Shown: piece after piece, positions 1-9,969 of the stretch
Position numbering within the stretch: position 1 is the first letter of the stretch
How the letters are laid out: each line of letters starts with the position of its first letter
NCBI GenBank assembly: GCA_025617375.2
Contig: JAMYGW020000010.1
Coordinates: 868,001 to 932,000, forward strand
Direction of reading: 5' to 3'
Length of the DNA: 64,000 nt
Source of the DNA: Acarospora socialis
Taxonomy: Eukaryota > Ascomycota > Lecanoromycetes > Acarosporales > Acarosporaceae
Notes under the pieces: model-generated
Database searches by the model: none
What the model saw: only the letters and a program-made list of their open reading frames with translations
What the model was told of the DNA's origin: nothing
Made by a program: the position numbers and the translations under genes

Positions 1-1
1 G

Positions 2-1693
2 GTCGACTTTGCTGGGGACGATGAGAACGGTGCTGGAGAATCTATTATGGTAATTGACGCTGGACTCGACGAAGGGCAGGTCGCTCGCTTGAAGAGAGTC
101 ACTCGATCTCACCCTAAGACTCTTGTTGATACGTCAAGCAGCCCGGACGAAGCAAAGCAAGCCTATCAAACTGTTGCTACCCCCCCTCAATCGGGCTCAC
201 TCTTTGGAGGCCCCATAGCTCCACCGCCTACTTGGAGTTTTTCAGGTACTCCTCCAAAACGCCGAGGATCTGTGATCAAACATGACTTTGGGCATGTAGC
301 AAGCTATGGAGAGGAATGGCGTACGTCTGAGTTCGCTCTCGGTGGACTCAAGGCCATTCAGATCAGTACCACTGCAATTGATACGTCTCGTTACGCCAGC
401 CTTATCATCTCTGAGGATCCTCTCCTGAGCTTGTCTGGGGCATCTACCACGTCGTCACCAATGACGTCTCCCGTGGGACGGATGACTCAAACCTCTTCGC
501 CTTCTGACATCCCAGGTCAGCGTGCACGTTTCTTTGCTGCGGGTACAAGGACTGGTATGGTTTTACTCTGGGACATTCGTGCGCCTATGGCAAGCAACAG
601 CGACCTTATCAACAAGGTACAACCTGTTCGCATTATATACACAGATTCGCCGCAAATCTCCTGTCTGGCTTTGACCTCTCTGTACGTTGTACATGGTGGT
701 AACGACGGCCTTGTCCAAGCCTGGGATCCTCTCGCATCGAGCACCCAGCCCATACGGACATTGCACTCGCGATTCTCCTCGCGAGCACGCCGTAGACTCG
801 TTCAGGCTGAAGCTTCCCCGCAAGGTGTCGGCATTAACCTCTTCGCTGCCGGTGCCATCTGTCTCGACCCTGATTCTACTGTACTACGTGGTATGGTCTC
901 ACTGGGCACACATCTCCGCTACTGGAGTTATAGCTCCACAGCCGCGGACCAGTACAAGAGCAGCAAGCGCCGTCTCCGCCGCTCTCAGCGCGGAAGTAAC
1001 ACCAGCGGCGAGCGGTTTTCCGGCACCGGCAGAGGAGCCCTCAAAGATTACATCGCCAACGAGCGATACGAGCTAGAAAAGGAGAAAGAGACCCGTCAGA
1101 AGGAGGCTGATCGTCTCGCCGGCCGCTTCGGCCTAGATTTGCTCGGCGACGGTGCGAGCGAAGAGGAAATGCTGGCCTACGCGACCATGCTGAGCGAAGA
1201 AGCCCATGCCAGCGACGAGCAGAAACGGAAAAGCGAGACTGAGCGCATGAGCAGTGCGTGGAGTAGCGAAACTGTCACTCCTGAAGCGCATATCTCCCCT
1301 TCCTCAGTCAAAGAGCAGGATGAACTTGATGCGGATATTGCGGAAGCAATCCGCTTGAGCTTGAGTCTCGAACAGGGAAGTGGTGCTCCGGCAAGAGTAG
1401 ATGAGCGGGCTTATGAGGTGCCAATCAAGTATGGCAAAGGTCGGAGGTCGCCGTTGGGCTCTCCATCTAGCCCAAGTATAGGTGCGGGAGCTGGAGTCGG
1501 CAGCAGCAGGGTTGCGACCGAGGAGAATGACTTAGATTTCGCTTTACAGCTGAGTTTGGCGGAGGAGCGAAGCCGTATGGTTGGTGGTCGTGCAGAGGTA
1601 GAGGTGGTGGTAGACGAGGAGTTTCCCGTGTTGGCGAGAGGTGGGAGTCCGGGTGGAGCCGGAAAGGGGAAAGGGAGACGGAGGGTTTCTTGA
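2..1693 (+). CDS. WD-repeat protein with two C-terminal ubiquitin-interacting motifs (likely F-box/WD family), 5' partial
   Basis: The frame is open from base 2, so the gene begins upstream of the window; 563 codons are visible and end at TGA 1691-1693. WD-type strands are seen (GMVLLWDIRAP near visible residue 185, GLVQAWDP near 240). A charged helical stretch follows, then two ubiquitin-interacting motifs with the usual acidic-x-Ala-hydrophobic-x-x-Ser pattern: ADIAEAIRLSLSLEQ near residue 445 and DLDFALQLSLAEE near 510. Filamentous fungi have F-box/WD proteins with this layout, acting as substrate receptors of SCF ubiquitin ligases; the F-box itself would lie upstream, so that part is inference. 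The C-terminus is Gly/Arg/Lys-rich. It is convergent with RKI1, 212 bp between stop codons. Confidence 0.8.
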   Translation, partial: VDFAGDDENGAGESIMVIDAGLDEGQVARLKRVTRSHPKTLVDTSSSPDEAKQAYQTVATPPQSGSLFGGPIAPPPTWSFSGTPPKRRGSVIKHDFGHVASYGEEWRTSEFALGGLKAIQISTTAIDTSRYASLIISEDPLLSLSGASTTSSPMTSPVGRMTQTSSPSDIPGQRARFFAAGTRTGMVLLWDIRAPMASNSDLINKVQPVRIIYTDSPQISCLALTSLYVVHGGNDGLVQAWDPLASSTQPIRTLHSRFSSRARRRLVQAEASPQGVGINLFAAGAICLDPDSTVLRGMVSLGTHLRYWSYSSTAADQYKSSKRRLRRSQRGSNTSGERFSGTGRGALKDYIANERYELEKEKETRQKEADRLAGRFGLDLLGDGASEEEMLAYATMLSEEAHASDEQKRKSETERMSSAWSSETVTPEAHISPSSVKEQDELDADIAEAIRLSLSLEQGSGAPARVDERAYEVPIKYGKGRRSPLGSPSSPSIGAGAGVGSSRVATEENDLDFALQLSLAEERSRMVGGRAEVEVVVDEEFPVLARGGSPGGAGKGKGRRRVS

Positions 1694-1905
1694 CGTTGGG
1701 TTCTACTTCTGCTTCGGAAAAGTTGAGAGTCTTGTACCAGGTTGGGTTTTGTGAACGATTTATTTCTCGAGGCTGACAAGCTGCGGCCGGTATATGTAAT
1801 GTGGTGGACTTTCCTTCCGTGTTGAACTTTTATAACCTGCGATCCTTTTCCAAGATGTTGATCCTGACAGCCTTCTATATTATCGTCACACACGAGTCCT
1901 ACCTC

Positions 1906-2834
1906 TCACCTCCTTTCCTTCGCCTTTCTAACCACCACACTCCCATCCTCCATCCCAAAATACGCCGCCACCGGCTTCTGGCCCCCTCCAGCCTCCCCAT
2001 CAGCTGCAACCTGCACACCATTCCTCCCCACAAACAACCCAACCTCCAACACGCCCTGAATCAACTTGATCTCCCTCGCCAGCGCCTCAACCTCCCATCT
2101 CCCCTTCTCCGCCTTCCCATCGCCCTTGCCCTTCCCACCCGCAACATCCTCGACCGTCAACAACGTCGGAAACGGAGCGTCGACGATGAAATTGTCCTGA
2201 TCTGTCTTGATGGGCCCGGCCTTGGCGATGTGGCCCTCGCGCACGAACGGCGCCGGGCTACCGAGGGAGCGGAGGATGCGTAAGACGCGGGAGGCGGCGA
2301 GGGGCTCGACTTCGATGGGGATAGTGGGCCAGGAGGTTAGGAGGCGGGGGACGAGTTTGCGGTGATCTTTGATATGCCTCTTAGTTCTGTGGACTCCACG
2401 GAATGCGGCACTCGAGAAGGTTGGTAGCGAAAAGGGACGAGGCAAGACAGACCAGCAACACAAACAAACTTCCGCGCCTGCATGGCGACCAACTTCTCCT
2501 GATACAGACACGCGCCCCCGCCTTTGATACAGTTCAGGTCTTCATCCACCTCGTCCGCGCCGTCGAAGGCCACGTCTAGCAGCACGTCGCCCGGCAGCGA
2601 GTCGAAGGTGATGGGCGTCAGGCCTGCGTTGACGATGACTTGCCGCGATTGGTAGCCCGTCGGCACGAAGCTGATGCCCGAGGTGTCGGTGTTCAGCGCT
2701 TTGATGGCTTCGACGACGTATACGATCGTGCTGCCGGAGCCGATCCCAATGTATTTGTAGTTCGCATCGAAATGCTCGGCGACGGCGCGGTTGGCGGCGT
2801 TGCGTTTGGCGGATTCGATGGTGGTGGTGGGCAT
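1906..2834 (-). CDS. RKI1: Ribose-5-phosphate isomerase (type A)
   Basis: Interconverts ribose-5-phosphate and ribulose-5-phosphate in the non-oxidative pentose phosphate pathway; cytosolic. Exons 2834-2453 and 2366-1906 give 280 aa. The 86-nt intron (2452-2367) splits the Asp codon of the conserved VADHRK motif, which fixes the join. RpiA motifs are in order: GSGST (32-36, phosphate binding), DGADEVD (91-97, with the active-site Asp residues), and [11 protein letters not shown] (104-114, catalytic loop). The ATG at 2834 starts MPTTTIES; an in-frame upstream extension to 2948 exists but would add 38 residues unlike the family. Length is near the fungal norm. A lysine/glycine-rich insert (about residues 205-215) precedes the C-terminal strand. 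Divergent from ULA1. Confidence 0.93.
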
Positions 2835-3284
2835 TTTCGTTAGCGGTCTGGAGAATTGGGTGAAGTGAGGAATACTGGAGCTCCGGGAGGTGTGCTTGAG
2901 GTTATGTAGACATCTGTTAGGTTGGGTTAGTTGCGGGATGCTCTTCATGGAGAGGTGGTGCGTACCTTGATTGACGTAATATGATGAAGGGTGTTTTCAT
3001 GAACTATATAGGGTCTTTAATTGTATACAAACTAGGAGACTGAATGGTCAATTGGAGAAGCTGAGGTCGGAGCTATAGAAATAGATACACCTGCCTGAAT
3101 CCGATCCTATAAGATGGAAGACAAGTCGCGCATGGTGGGGGAGGGGGTAGTTTTTCCGCGCGATTTATCCGGCGGCACGTCCCACGTTGAAGCGCGTCAC
3201 ACAATCCGAGCGGCTCGTTGCTCTTGTTGCGCGCGCCAACTCACTCAGTCATACAACAGGGGCTTCTTTGCTGTGCTTTGGAAA
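2835..3284. promoter_or_regulatory. Divergent promoter region RKI1/ULA1
   Basis: These 450 bp separate the two start codons and must hold both promoters. No strong TATA box or clear transcription-factor palindrome was found. An ATG at 3114 in frame with ULA1 would extend that protein by 57 residues, but the extra sequence is Cys/Arg-rich and unlike NEDD8 E1 proteins, so it is read as leader. Confidence 0.5.
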
Positions 3285-5106
3285 ATGACTAGAAGTGTGA
3301 CACCTCCACCTCTTCAAGGCCCGTCATCGAAGGAGAAGAAGTACGACAGACAGCTTCGTCTCTGGGCAGCGAGTGGTCAGCAAGCTCTTGAGGAAGCTCA
3401 TGTCTTACTGGTAAACTCGGGCCCAGGCGTTATCGGTGTTGAGGCATTGAAAAATCTTATCCTTCCTGGAATCGGCAGCTTTACCATTGTCGATGACGCG
3501 GTCGTCACGGATGCAGATCTGGGAGTGAACTTCTTTCTTAGCGAAGACAGTCTCGGCAAGTCAAGAGCTGGGGAATGCTCTAGACTGCTTCTGGAATTAA
3601 ATCCTGACGTTACTGGCAATTCTATATCAGAGGCAAGATAGCATCCTGGACAGCCGCAGAACGTTGCTAACGGCGACTTAGCCTGCTGAATTCTTACTCA
3701 AGCAACCTGACTTTATCAGGAAATACTCACATATCCTTATCACTGCCCCGATCCGAAGCGCTACCGTCTCGGCGATATCTCAGTATGCATGGGAGCACTC
3801 GATACCCCTATTCTACATCCACTCTGTCGGCTTTTACTCGCAATTCTCCGTACAGTTACCTCCACAATATCCAATAGTCGACACCCACCCAGACCCTACC
3901 TCCACACAAGATCTTCGCCTGCTGAGTCCTTGGCCGGAGTTGTCAGCGTTTGTAGCAGAGAAATGTGACAATCTCGACACTCTGAGTGATCACGATCACG
4001 GTCATGTGCCGTACCTGCTACTCCTCCTACACTATCTCGAGAAATGGAAGGCGTCACACGACGGGAAATATCCCGAGAACTACAAAGAGAAGACCGCTTT
4101 CCGCGAGATGGTTAGAGGCGGGGCCAGAACCAACAATCCGGAGGGCGGAGAGGAGAATTTCGACGAGGCAGTAGGCGCCGTCTTGAAAAGTCTCAACCCG
4201 CCGTCCCTAAGCAGCGGGATCCGCGAAGTCCTCTCCGCCGAGCAAAGCATAAATCCAACCTCGCAGGTCTGTGAACTCCCAACACCCACACCAAGCTCAG
4301 TCCCAACTCACACTAGAAACCCGCAGTCCCCCAACTTCTGGCTCATCGCCCACGCAATCCACCTCTTCCACCAAACGCACTCCCTCCTCCCCCTCCCCGG
4401 CTCCGTCCCCGACATGAAAGCGCAAAGCAGCGACTACATCCGCCTGCAAAACCTCTACAAAGCCCGCGCCCGCCAAGATCAATCCGAGATCCTGCACACC
4501 ATCCGCGCCGCCGAGAAACGCCTCGCGCGGAAAACTGCAATCGACGAGAAGGAAATCGAGGCCTTTTGCAAGAACGCCGCATTCGTCAAGCTCATTCACG
4601 GGAGGAGGATACAAATCGCAGACGCAAACATGCACTGGGACAAGAACAGCGCGAAGGCTCTACTGCGCGGGCTGGAGGACCCGGAGAGTTTGGCGCCGTT
4701 CGCCATCGCGTTCCTGGCGTACGATCGCTTCTGCGACGAACATGGACGTGCTCCGGGCCTGGACTCCCCCGCCCCTACCTCCTCCATCTCCCCTCCCTCT
4801 GAAGCCTCTCCGCACACCGACCACGACACCATGACCAAATACACGCACGCCATTCTCCACTCTCTCCAAACCGCTACCCAGACCTCCCCCGTCAAAGACT
4901 CCTCCACATCCACACCCATCCCAGAACCACTCTCCAAAGCCCTCACCGAACTCCTCCGCGCCCAAGGCGGCGAACTGCACAACATCTCGGCCCTGACGGG
5001 CGGCATCGTGGCGCAGGAGGTGATTAAGGTCGTCACGAAACAGTACGTGCCTGTTGCGAGGGGGTGTGTTTTTGATGGGGTGGGGAGTCGGAGCTGGACT
5101 TTATAG
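3285..5106 (+). CDS. ULA1: NEDD8-activating enzyme E1 regulatory subunit (APP-BP1/ULA1)
   Basis: Partner of Uba3 in the heterodimeric E1 that adenylates NEDD8/Rub1, which then activates cullin-RING ligases. Proposed exons 3285-3632, 3682-4266 and 4327-5106 give 570 aa. Diagnostic stretches: YDRQLRLWAASGQQALE near the N-terminus, the Rossmann segment HVLLVNSGPGVIGVEALKN, the FYIHSVGFYSQF and VDTHPDP blocks, SPNFWLIAHAI, PDMKAQSSDYIRLQNLY, and the C-terminal GGIVAQEVIKVVTKQ. As expected for this subunit there is no E1 catalytic Cys motif. Intron 1 (3633-3681, 49 nt) has a GC donor (GCAAGA) with branch GCTAAC and acceptor TTAG. Intron 2 (4267-4326, 60 nt) is a multiple of three without stops; it is called an intron because removal restores the spacing INPTSQ-SPNFW seen in animal homologues. 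Confidence 0.92.
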
Positions 5107-5927
5107 GAAGTTTGTTGGGGTCAGGAGGGAGAATAGGGGAGTGAAGGGATTGGGACAAGGATGTGAAAGGACACGGCATGGGATGGGCGTTGACGCATTG
5201 ATGGATAGGGCGTCCGTACGTACACTTACTAGGATCGGGATATACTAGAGAAGAACGTTTTTGCATACCCATATCATCGACACGGCCTCCAGATCGAGAC
5301 ACATGCGCTGTCACGAACTATAGTAGACAGGGTTCAGTATACGCTTACTTGAAATTGGGACGGGAAGTCCATAACCATGACGGGCACGGTAGACTACTCC
5401 ATCCATCCATCCATCTGTCCATACAAGCATCTTACATGCATGTAAAGAAAAGCCGACAGCTACTACTCCCTCGCCAAGAGAAAACGGCTCTTGATTCGTG
5501 CGGTCTGTTCTGTTCTGTCCTGTTCTCTGTCCGTTCCCCTTCCTTCCGCAGTTCATCTGTAGAAGGCATTCGGGCCGCTTTTGACGTCCGATAGGTGGGG
5601 GTGTGATGATCGAAAACAACGGATATCTCTATAGCTCGTTTTTCTCAGATCTTGGATTGTGGGAAGTTGTTTTCTGATGGGAGATGGTTGGTAAGGAAGT
5701 ATGTATGCTAACTGTTTCGCGCTTTCACGCACGCCAAGGCCGTGTGCGTTGAGATGGATGGAGAGATATACCATGTACATGACCATCCACACGTACGACA
5801 CCCTACCCTATCTGCTATGCATGCACCTAATCCCCCCAGATGCCCAATGAGACTACTGCACCACTCTCAACCCTTGCATCCGCTCCCCACCTTACGCACC
5901 TGCCTCCACCCCTACCTTCAGGCCCCA
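5107..5927. other. Convergent intergenic region
   Basis: Between the stop codons of ULA1 and the RING ligase. It holds a short (CCAT)n run near 5399-5415 and a CTGTT-rich stretch near 5505-5530. No coding sequence or RNA gene is recognisable; presumably two 3' UTRs. Confidence 0.6.
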
Positions 5928-8900
5928 CTACGGAACAAACAACCTCGAAAATCCCTCCACATCCTGCCTGCAGCAAACACAAGTCGCGAAATTCGTCATG
6001 GCCAGGCTGACCCTACAATCCTCGCAGACGCTCAAGCAGCGACACGGCCAGGCGAGGATGGTCCGCGGCGCCGACTGGCAGACGACGCACTGGGGCCCAC
6101 TGGAACCCAATCCGTCGGCGCCGTCTTTCCACGACGAGGGGTCCGTCGCGTCCGAGCCGGTCCCGTCAACGTGTGCGGTAGCGGTCGTCGGATCAGCAGA
6201 CGAACTGTGCAGAGGACGTTGGGAGCGAGCCCGTCGCGTCGAGATGAGGTGTTCGAGCAGCCGCTCTTCTTCGTCCGGGGAGAGTTTGCCCGAGGAGGCG
6301 CGGGGCACGAAGCCGGCGGGGCGGAAGCGGGTCGAGGTCAGGACGTGGGCTTTGTCGTTGGCGAGCAGGCGGCGGTATTGCGCGCGGGTGAGGGGACGGT
6401 CAGCGGAGAGGTGTTGGGCGAGGAGGCGCGCTTCGTGCCGGTCGGAGGCGGAGTGCGGGTCGAGGAGGCGGGCAAGGCGGTGGGGGTCGAAGGGGGATTC
6501 GAAGGGTGGGATGCTTTCTCGGTTGTGGGACCAGGAGTACATATGGGCGGGGGGTTTTGGGTTGGGGTTTTGTTGGGTCGGGGTTTGTCGGCCGTCTTGG
6601 GAGTCGGAGTCGAAGTTATCGTGGTTGTCGGTTTCCCAACCTGCGTCGGAGGTGTTGGAGGATAGGGAGATGACGCTTGTGTTGTCGTCGTCGGCTTGGA
6701 CGGAAGGTGCGTAGTCGCCACTGTCGTCGCGCTCGCCCCACCATCCGCCGTGCTTCCACCAGCTGTAAAGGTTCGAGTCGAGCTGCTGTTCCTCCTCTTC
6801 GCCCCAGCCGTCGCTTGCGATCTGTAGTCTCTTCTTCGTCTCCGCTTCCACGTCGACGTTGTTGTCCTTTGGCAGCGATAGCTCACCTTCGTCGGAGAGT
6901 AACCAGAACTCAAGCATATTTGGCTCCTGGTTCTCATTTGGAACTCGGCTCTTGTCGGCCAGTTTGGCTTGCCGGAGTACTTTACCCAGCCATCGTGGTC
7001 TTCGTGTGATGCTTGCTTTGTCGAGAAGCTTATCCAGGCCCGAAGCAAGCCAGCCCGTGATGAGCCAGAATATCCCTTTGAAGAAATCATACGCAATGAT
7101 CCATCTTGCCCCCCGTTGCAAAGCGCCAACGCCATCTGCTCGTGATCGACCATCTGCACCTCTCTGCCGTCCTTTGAGTATCTTCGTTGTTCTTTCACGG
7201 GCATATCCGCCTCTTTGACCACTGCCGCTGAAGATCTCATCGTTCTGCTCCCCTGTCTGCGCCACCACATCCGTTGGAGAATTACTACGAACGCAGGAAG
7301 ATTCTCGGGTTTGTTCAATCTCTTGCATCCGTTCCTCTTCAAGCCACGTCCATCTTGCCACGCCGATTCGTCGTCCCTCATTCAGATACACCGCCTCGCT
7401 GGCAACCGTCAATGCCGTGAAGCCTATCTTGAGCAGTGCAGTATAAAAGTCTTCATGCATGCTTACTCGAATGCTTGAAAGTTGAACGTTGGCCTGCAGG
7501 TTCTCATGTGCCATGGAAAACCTCTCTTTCCACGACCGCGGAGACTGAATGCCGGCAGGAGGCGAAATTGCCGTGAGCGTGAGTGCCAGAAGATATATGA
7601 AAGCACAAATACAAATTCCCACCAGGATCAGCAGATGCGGTATGAAACCAACAATGCAGACGGTAGGGAAACGTAGGATTCCAGCGTCTCCGCCGGGGTC
7701 GGAAGAAAAGGAGACGAATCCCCAAAGGAACGCGCTCATGAAGCATAGTCCCCAAAAGCCAGTATTGATGAGTCGGAATCTGGTTTGTAAACCAAGGACG
7801 CTGAGGACATGACTGCTGAGGTGGTTCAGAGCTGAGATGAGACCGATCAGGAGTACTTCGGGTGGAGTATTCATGTGCTCCAAGATAAAAGACTTTGTCA
7901 CCAATGCAGAGGTGCCAGACGCCGTGCTGTTGGCTAGGTCGGCCCCATTCCTGGCCAGGCTTGGCTTTGATGGTCCAAAAGGGCCGAAGCCAAGCTGGTT
8001 GCTCACCATGGCCTCTGCTTCGGCGAACGCAAGTGAGTGCTCAAAGATTGACATGCCGGTCTCGGTCATAACCTGCCGGCCCTGGACGGCACATGACAGT
8101 GTTTCGATGAATTGACTCAGACATAATCCCTGAAAGAGCGGCCATAACAGAGATAGTGAACCTTGTACCTGCTGAGAGTTGTCGTTAGGCTGCAACATGC
8201 TGACCGCACGACAGCTTTCCCTGTCGCTTTGCCAGAAGAGGAGGATAGAGCTTAGGTTGTAGAGTAACCCCCCCTCAGCAGAGAAATCCAGTGCAAATCG
8301 CTTGCCGGGTTTGCCGTAGCGAAGGAAAGAATAGTCTGGTGATGTTTGGCAGCGCATTGCCTGAAGAAGAGATATGCTTTGATACAGGAACAGGACAATC
8401 GGTATGATCCGCAATGCCAACCGCAAGGGCCAGCCTAAATGTATGTGACGACGAGAGGAGGCATATACCTGGGTCCGATTAAGAATGATGGCCTATGGAA
8501 GCTAGGTTAGTTCCAGCTTGCAAAGTGAGTCTTAGAAACGCACCACGGTGAAGCAACCCAGTGCCCACTTGCTCGTCAGGTAGGTGAACACTCCTCCAAA
8601 GTTCCTGATGTTCTGAAACGCAAAGGCCTGACTGAAGCCCCCACCCTGCACTCCTTCCGTCCCAGCCGCTGCCACAGTGGCCGCAGCCGTACCCTGAATC
8701 GAGGAGACCGGCACACCCGCAGCCACCTGAGCTTCTGCTCCAGTCGCACTGGCTATGACCGTTCCCGCCATCCCCCTCAACACCATGTTATCAATACGTT
8801 CCGGCACCGTCACCAAGGCAAAGGTACCGGCACGAAGGAGCATTCGAGGCAGCAACAAGACAAGATCCATAGGGGAGGGGTTGAAGAACGAAGTCGCGTT

Positions 8901-9023
8901 GCTTGCTGAAGTCTTGAGATGATCCAAGGCTGAAGATAGGAAGGGAACAGTAGTAGACATATTGGAGGTCAACGTTGCCGAGCTTGCGCTCAGCTCGCTG
9001 GTTATCTCTTCGGTGAGGGACAT
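5928..9023 (-). CDS. Asi1/Asi3-type multi-pass membrane RING E3 ubiquitin ligase
   Basis: Exons 9023-8544 and 8492-5928 give 1014 aa; the 51-nt intron (8543-8493) joins ...LGCFTV to AIILNRTQVYASSR. The N-terminal half has several hydrophobic segments (for example IIPIVLFLYQSISLLQAM, ICICAFIYLLALTLTAI and GFWGLCFMSAFLWGFVSF). A long acidic Ser/Asp-rich loop follows, and the last 60 residues form a RING-like domain: CVVC, PCRC, CEDC and CVCC, ending SRLFVP at the extreme C-terminus. All visible zinc ligands are Cys. Yeast Asi proteins sit in the inner nuclear membrane and degrade misplaced membrane proteins and latent transcription factors. This subcellular site is inferred from family resemblance, not seen in the sequence. 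Confidence 0.82.
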
Positions 9024-9969
9024 GGTGAAGCTGTGGTGTCAGCTGGAGCGCCCGGTGGCTCATGCATCGATTTGACAGGCAGGAAAGCTATGGCCTGTGG
9101 TGGAAGCCATCAGCAGAGCTTTGACTGTGCCCAGATTGTGTTGAAACGGACAAAATTGCAAACATCATTGTTATAATTCATTTGTCCGTGTTGTCCGACC
9201 TTAACCGGTGCTAAATAAGGATTACTCCGTAGATTATTACCACCTTCTTGGCAACTCATGTGCCCTGCCTAAAACTGCCAAGCCATCCACAAAACCCATC
9301 ATGACCTTTCCGTGCTTCCTAAATTGAACATTTCATGACTTGCAAGAACAAGTCTAGTGATTCTCTAAGTAACCTCCAGCAACTGCCCAAAAATGCCCTC
9401 CCACGATATCCCGAAACGAATGACCAGACATCCCTGTCCTTAGCCCCCAATCCTCCGACTCCTCTCGAGCAATCGTTTACGTATAATAGTTACACTCAAC
9501 TTCATGCTACTCAACCTTTTGCCCATCGTGAATTTGCATTAAAACCTCACTAGTTGCGCACCGCCATGTTCTCTTTGTAGGTAATGTCGTCCATTATCTT
9601 TGTAGAGGTTAAATCTACAGATGTTCTCTATTACCTTGACGCTTTGCGTCCACACAACCACAAAGCAATCATCCCAAGTGTGCGCATACAGAAGTGGATC
9701 CGACGACAGTGTGGTCGACGGAGATTTGGACGTTCTCGATGGCTCATGCAACTCTTGCGGGAAGGGCCGAGCCTTTGACTTATTATTATGGCCGAACCCC
9801 TAACGGTTGCGCGGCCGCATAAAACAGCTTCCAGTCGATAAGCATATCAAGGTTGTCTCTGCTATGATCTCCCAAACCTTTCCTTTTCGCTGAAGTCCAA
9901 GAAAGGATGAATTATATTACAGCCCAAACGGGCCATCTCGTCCCACAACAACACAAGATTCGCATAAAA
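9024..9969. other. Intergenic region with promoter of the RING ligase gene
   Basis: 946 bp between the RING-gene start and the MFS stop. It contains a TTACTCCGTA motif at 9222-9231. Short open stretches have no family resemblance. No tRNA or structured RNA was recognised. Confidence 0.5.

Noticed and set aside
3114-3284. N-terminal extension of ULA1 from an upstream ATG
   Set aside because: It would add 57 Cys/Arg-rich residues before the conserved YDRQLRLW start; the ATG at 3285 fits the family.
5399-5416. Short CCAT repeats as a CRISPR-like array
   Set aside because: It is a simple microsatellite without spacers, in a eukaryotic context.
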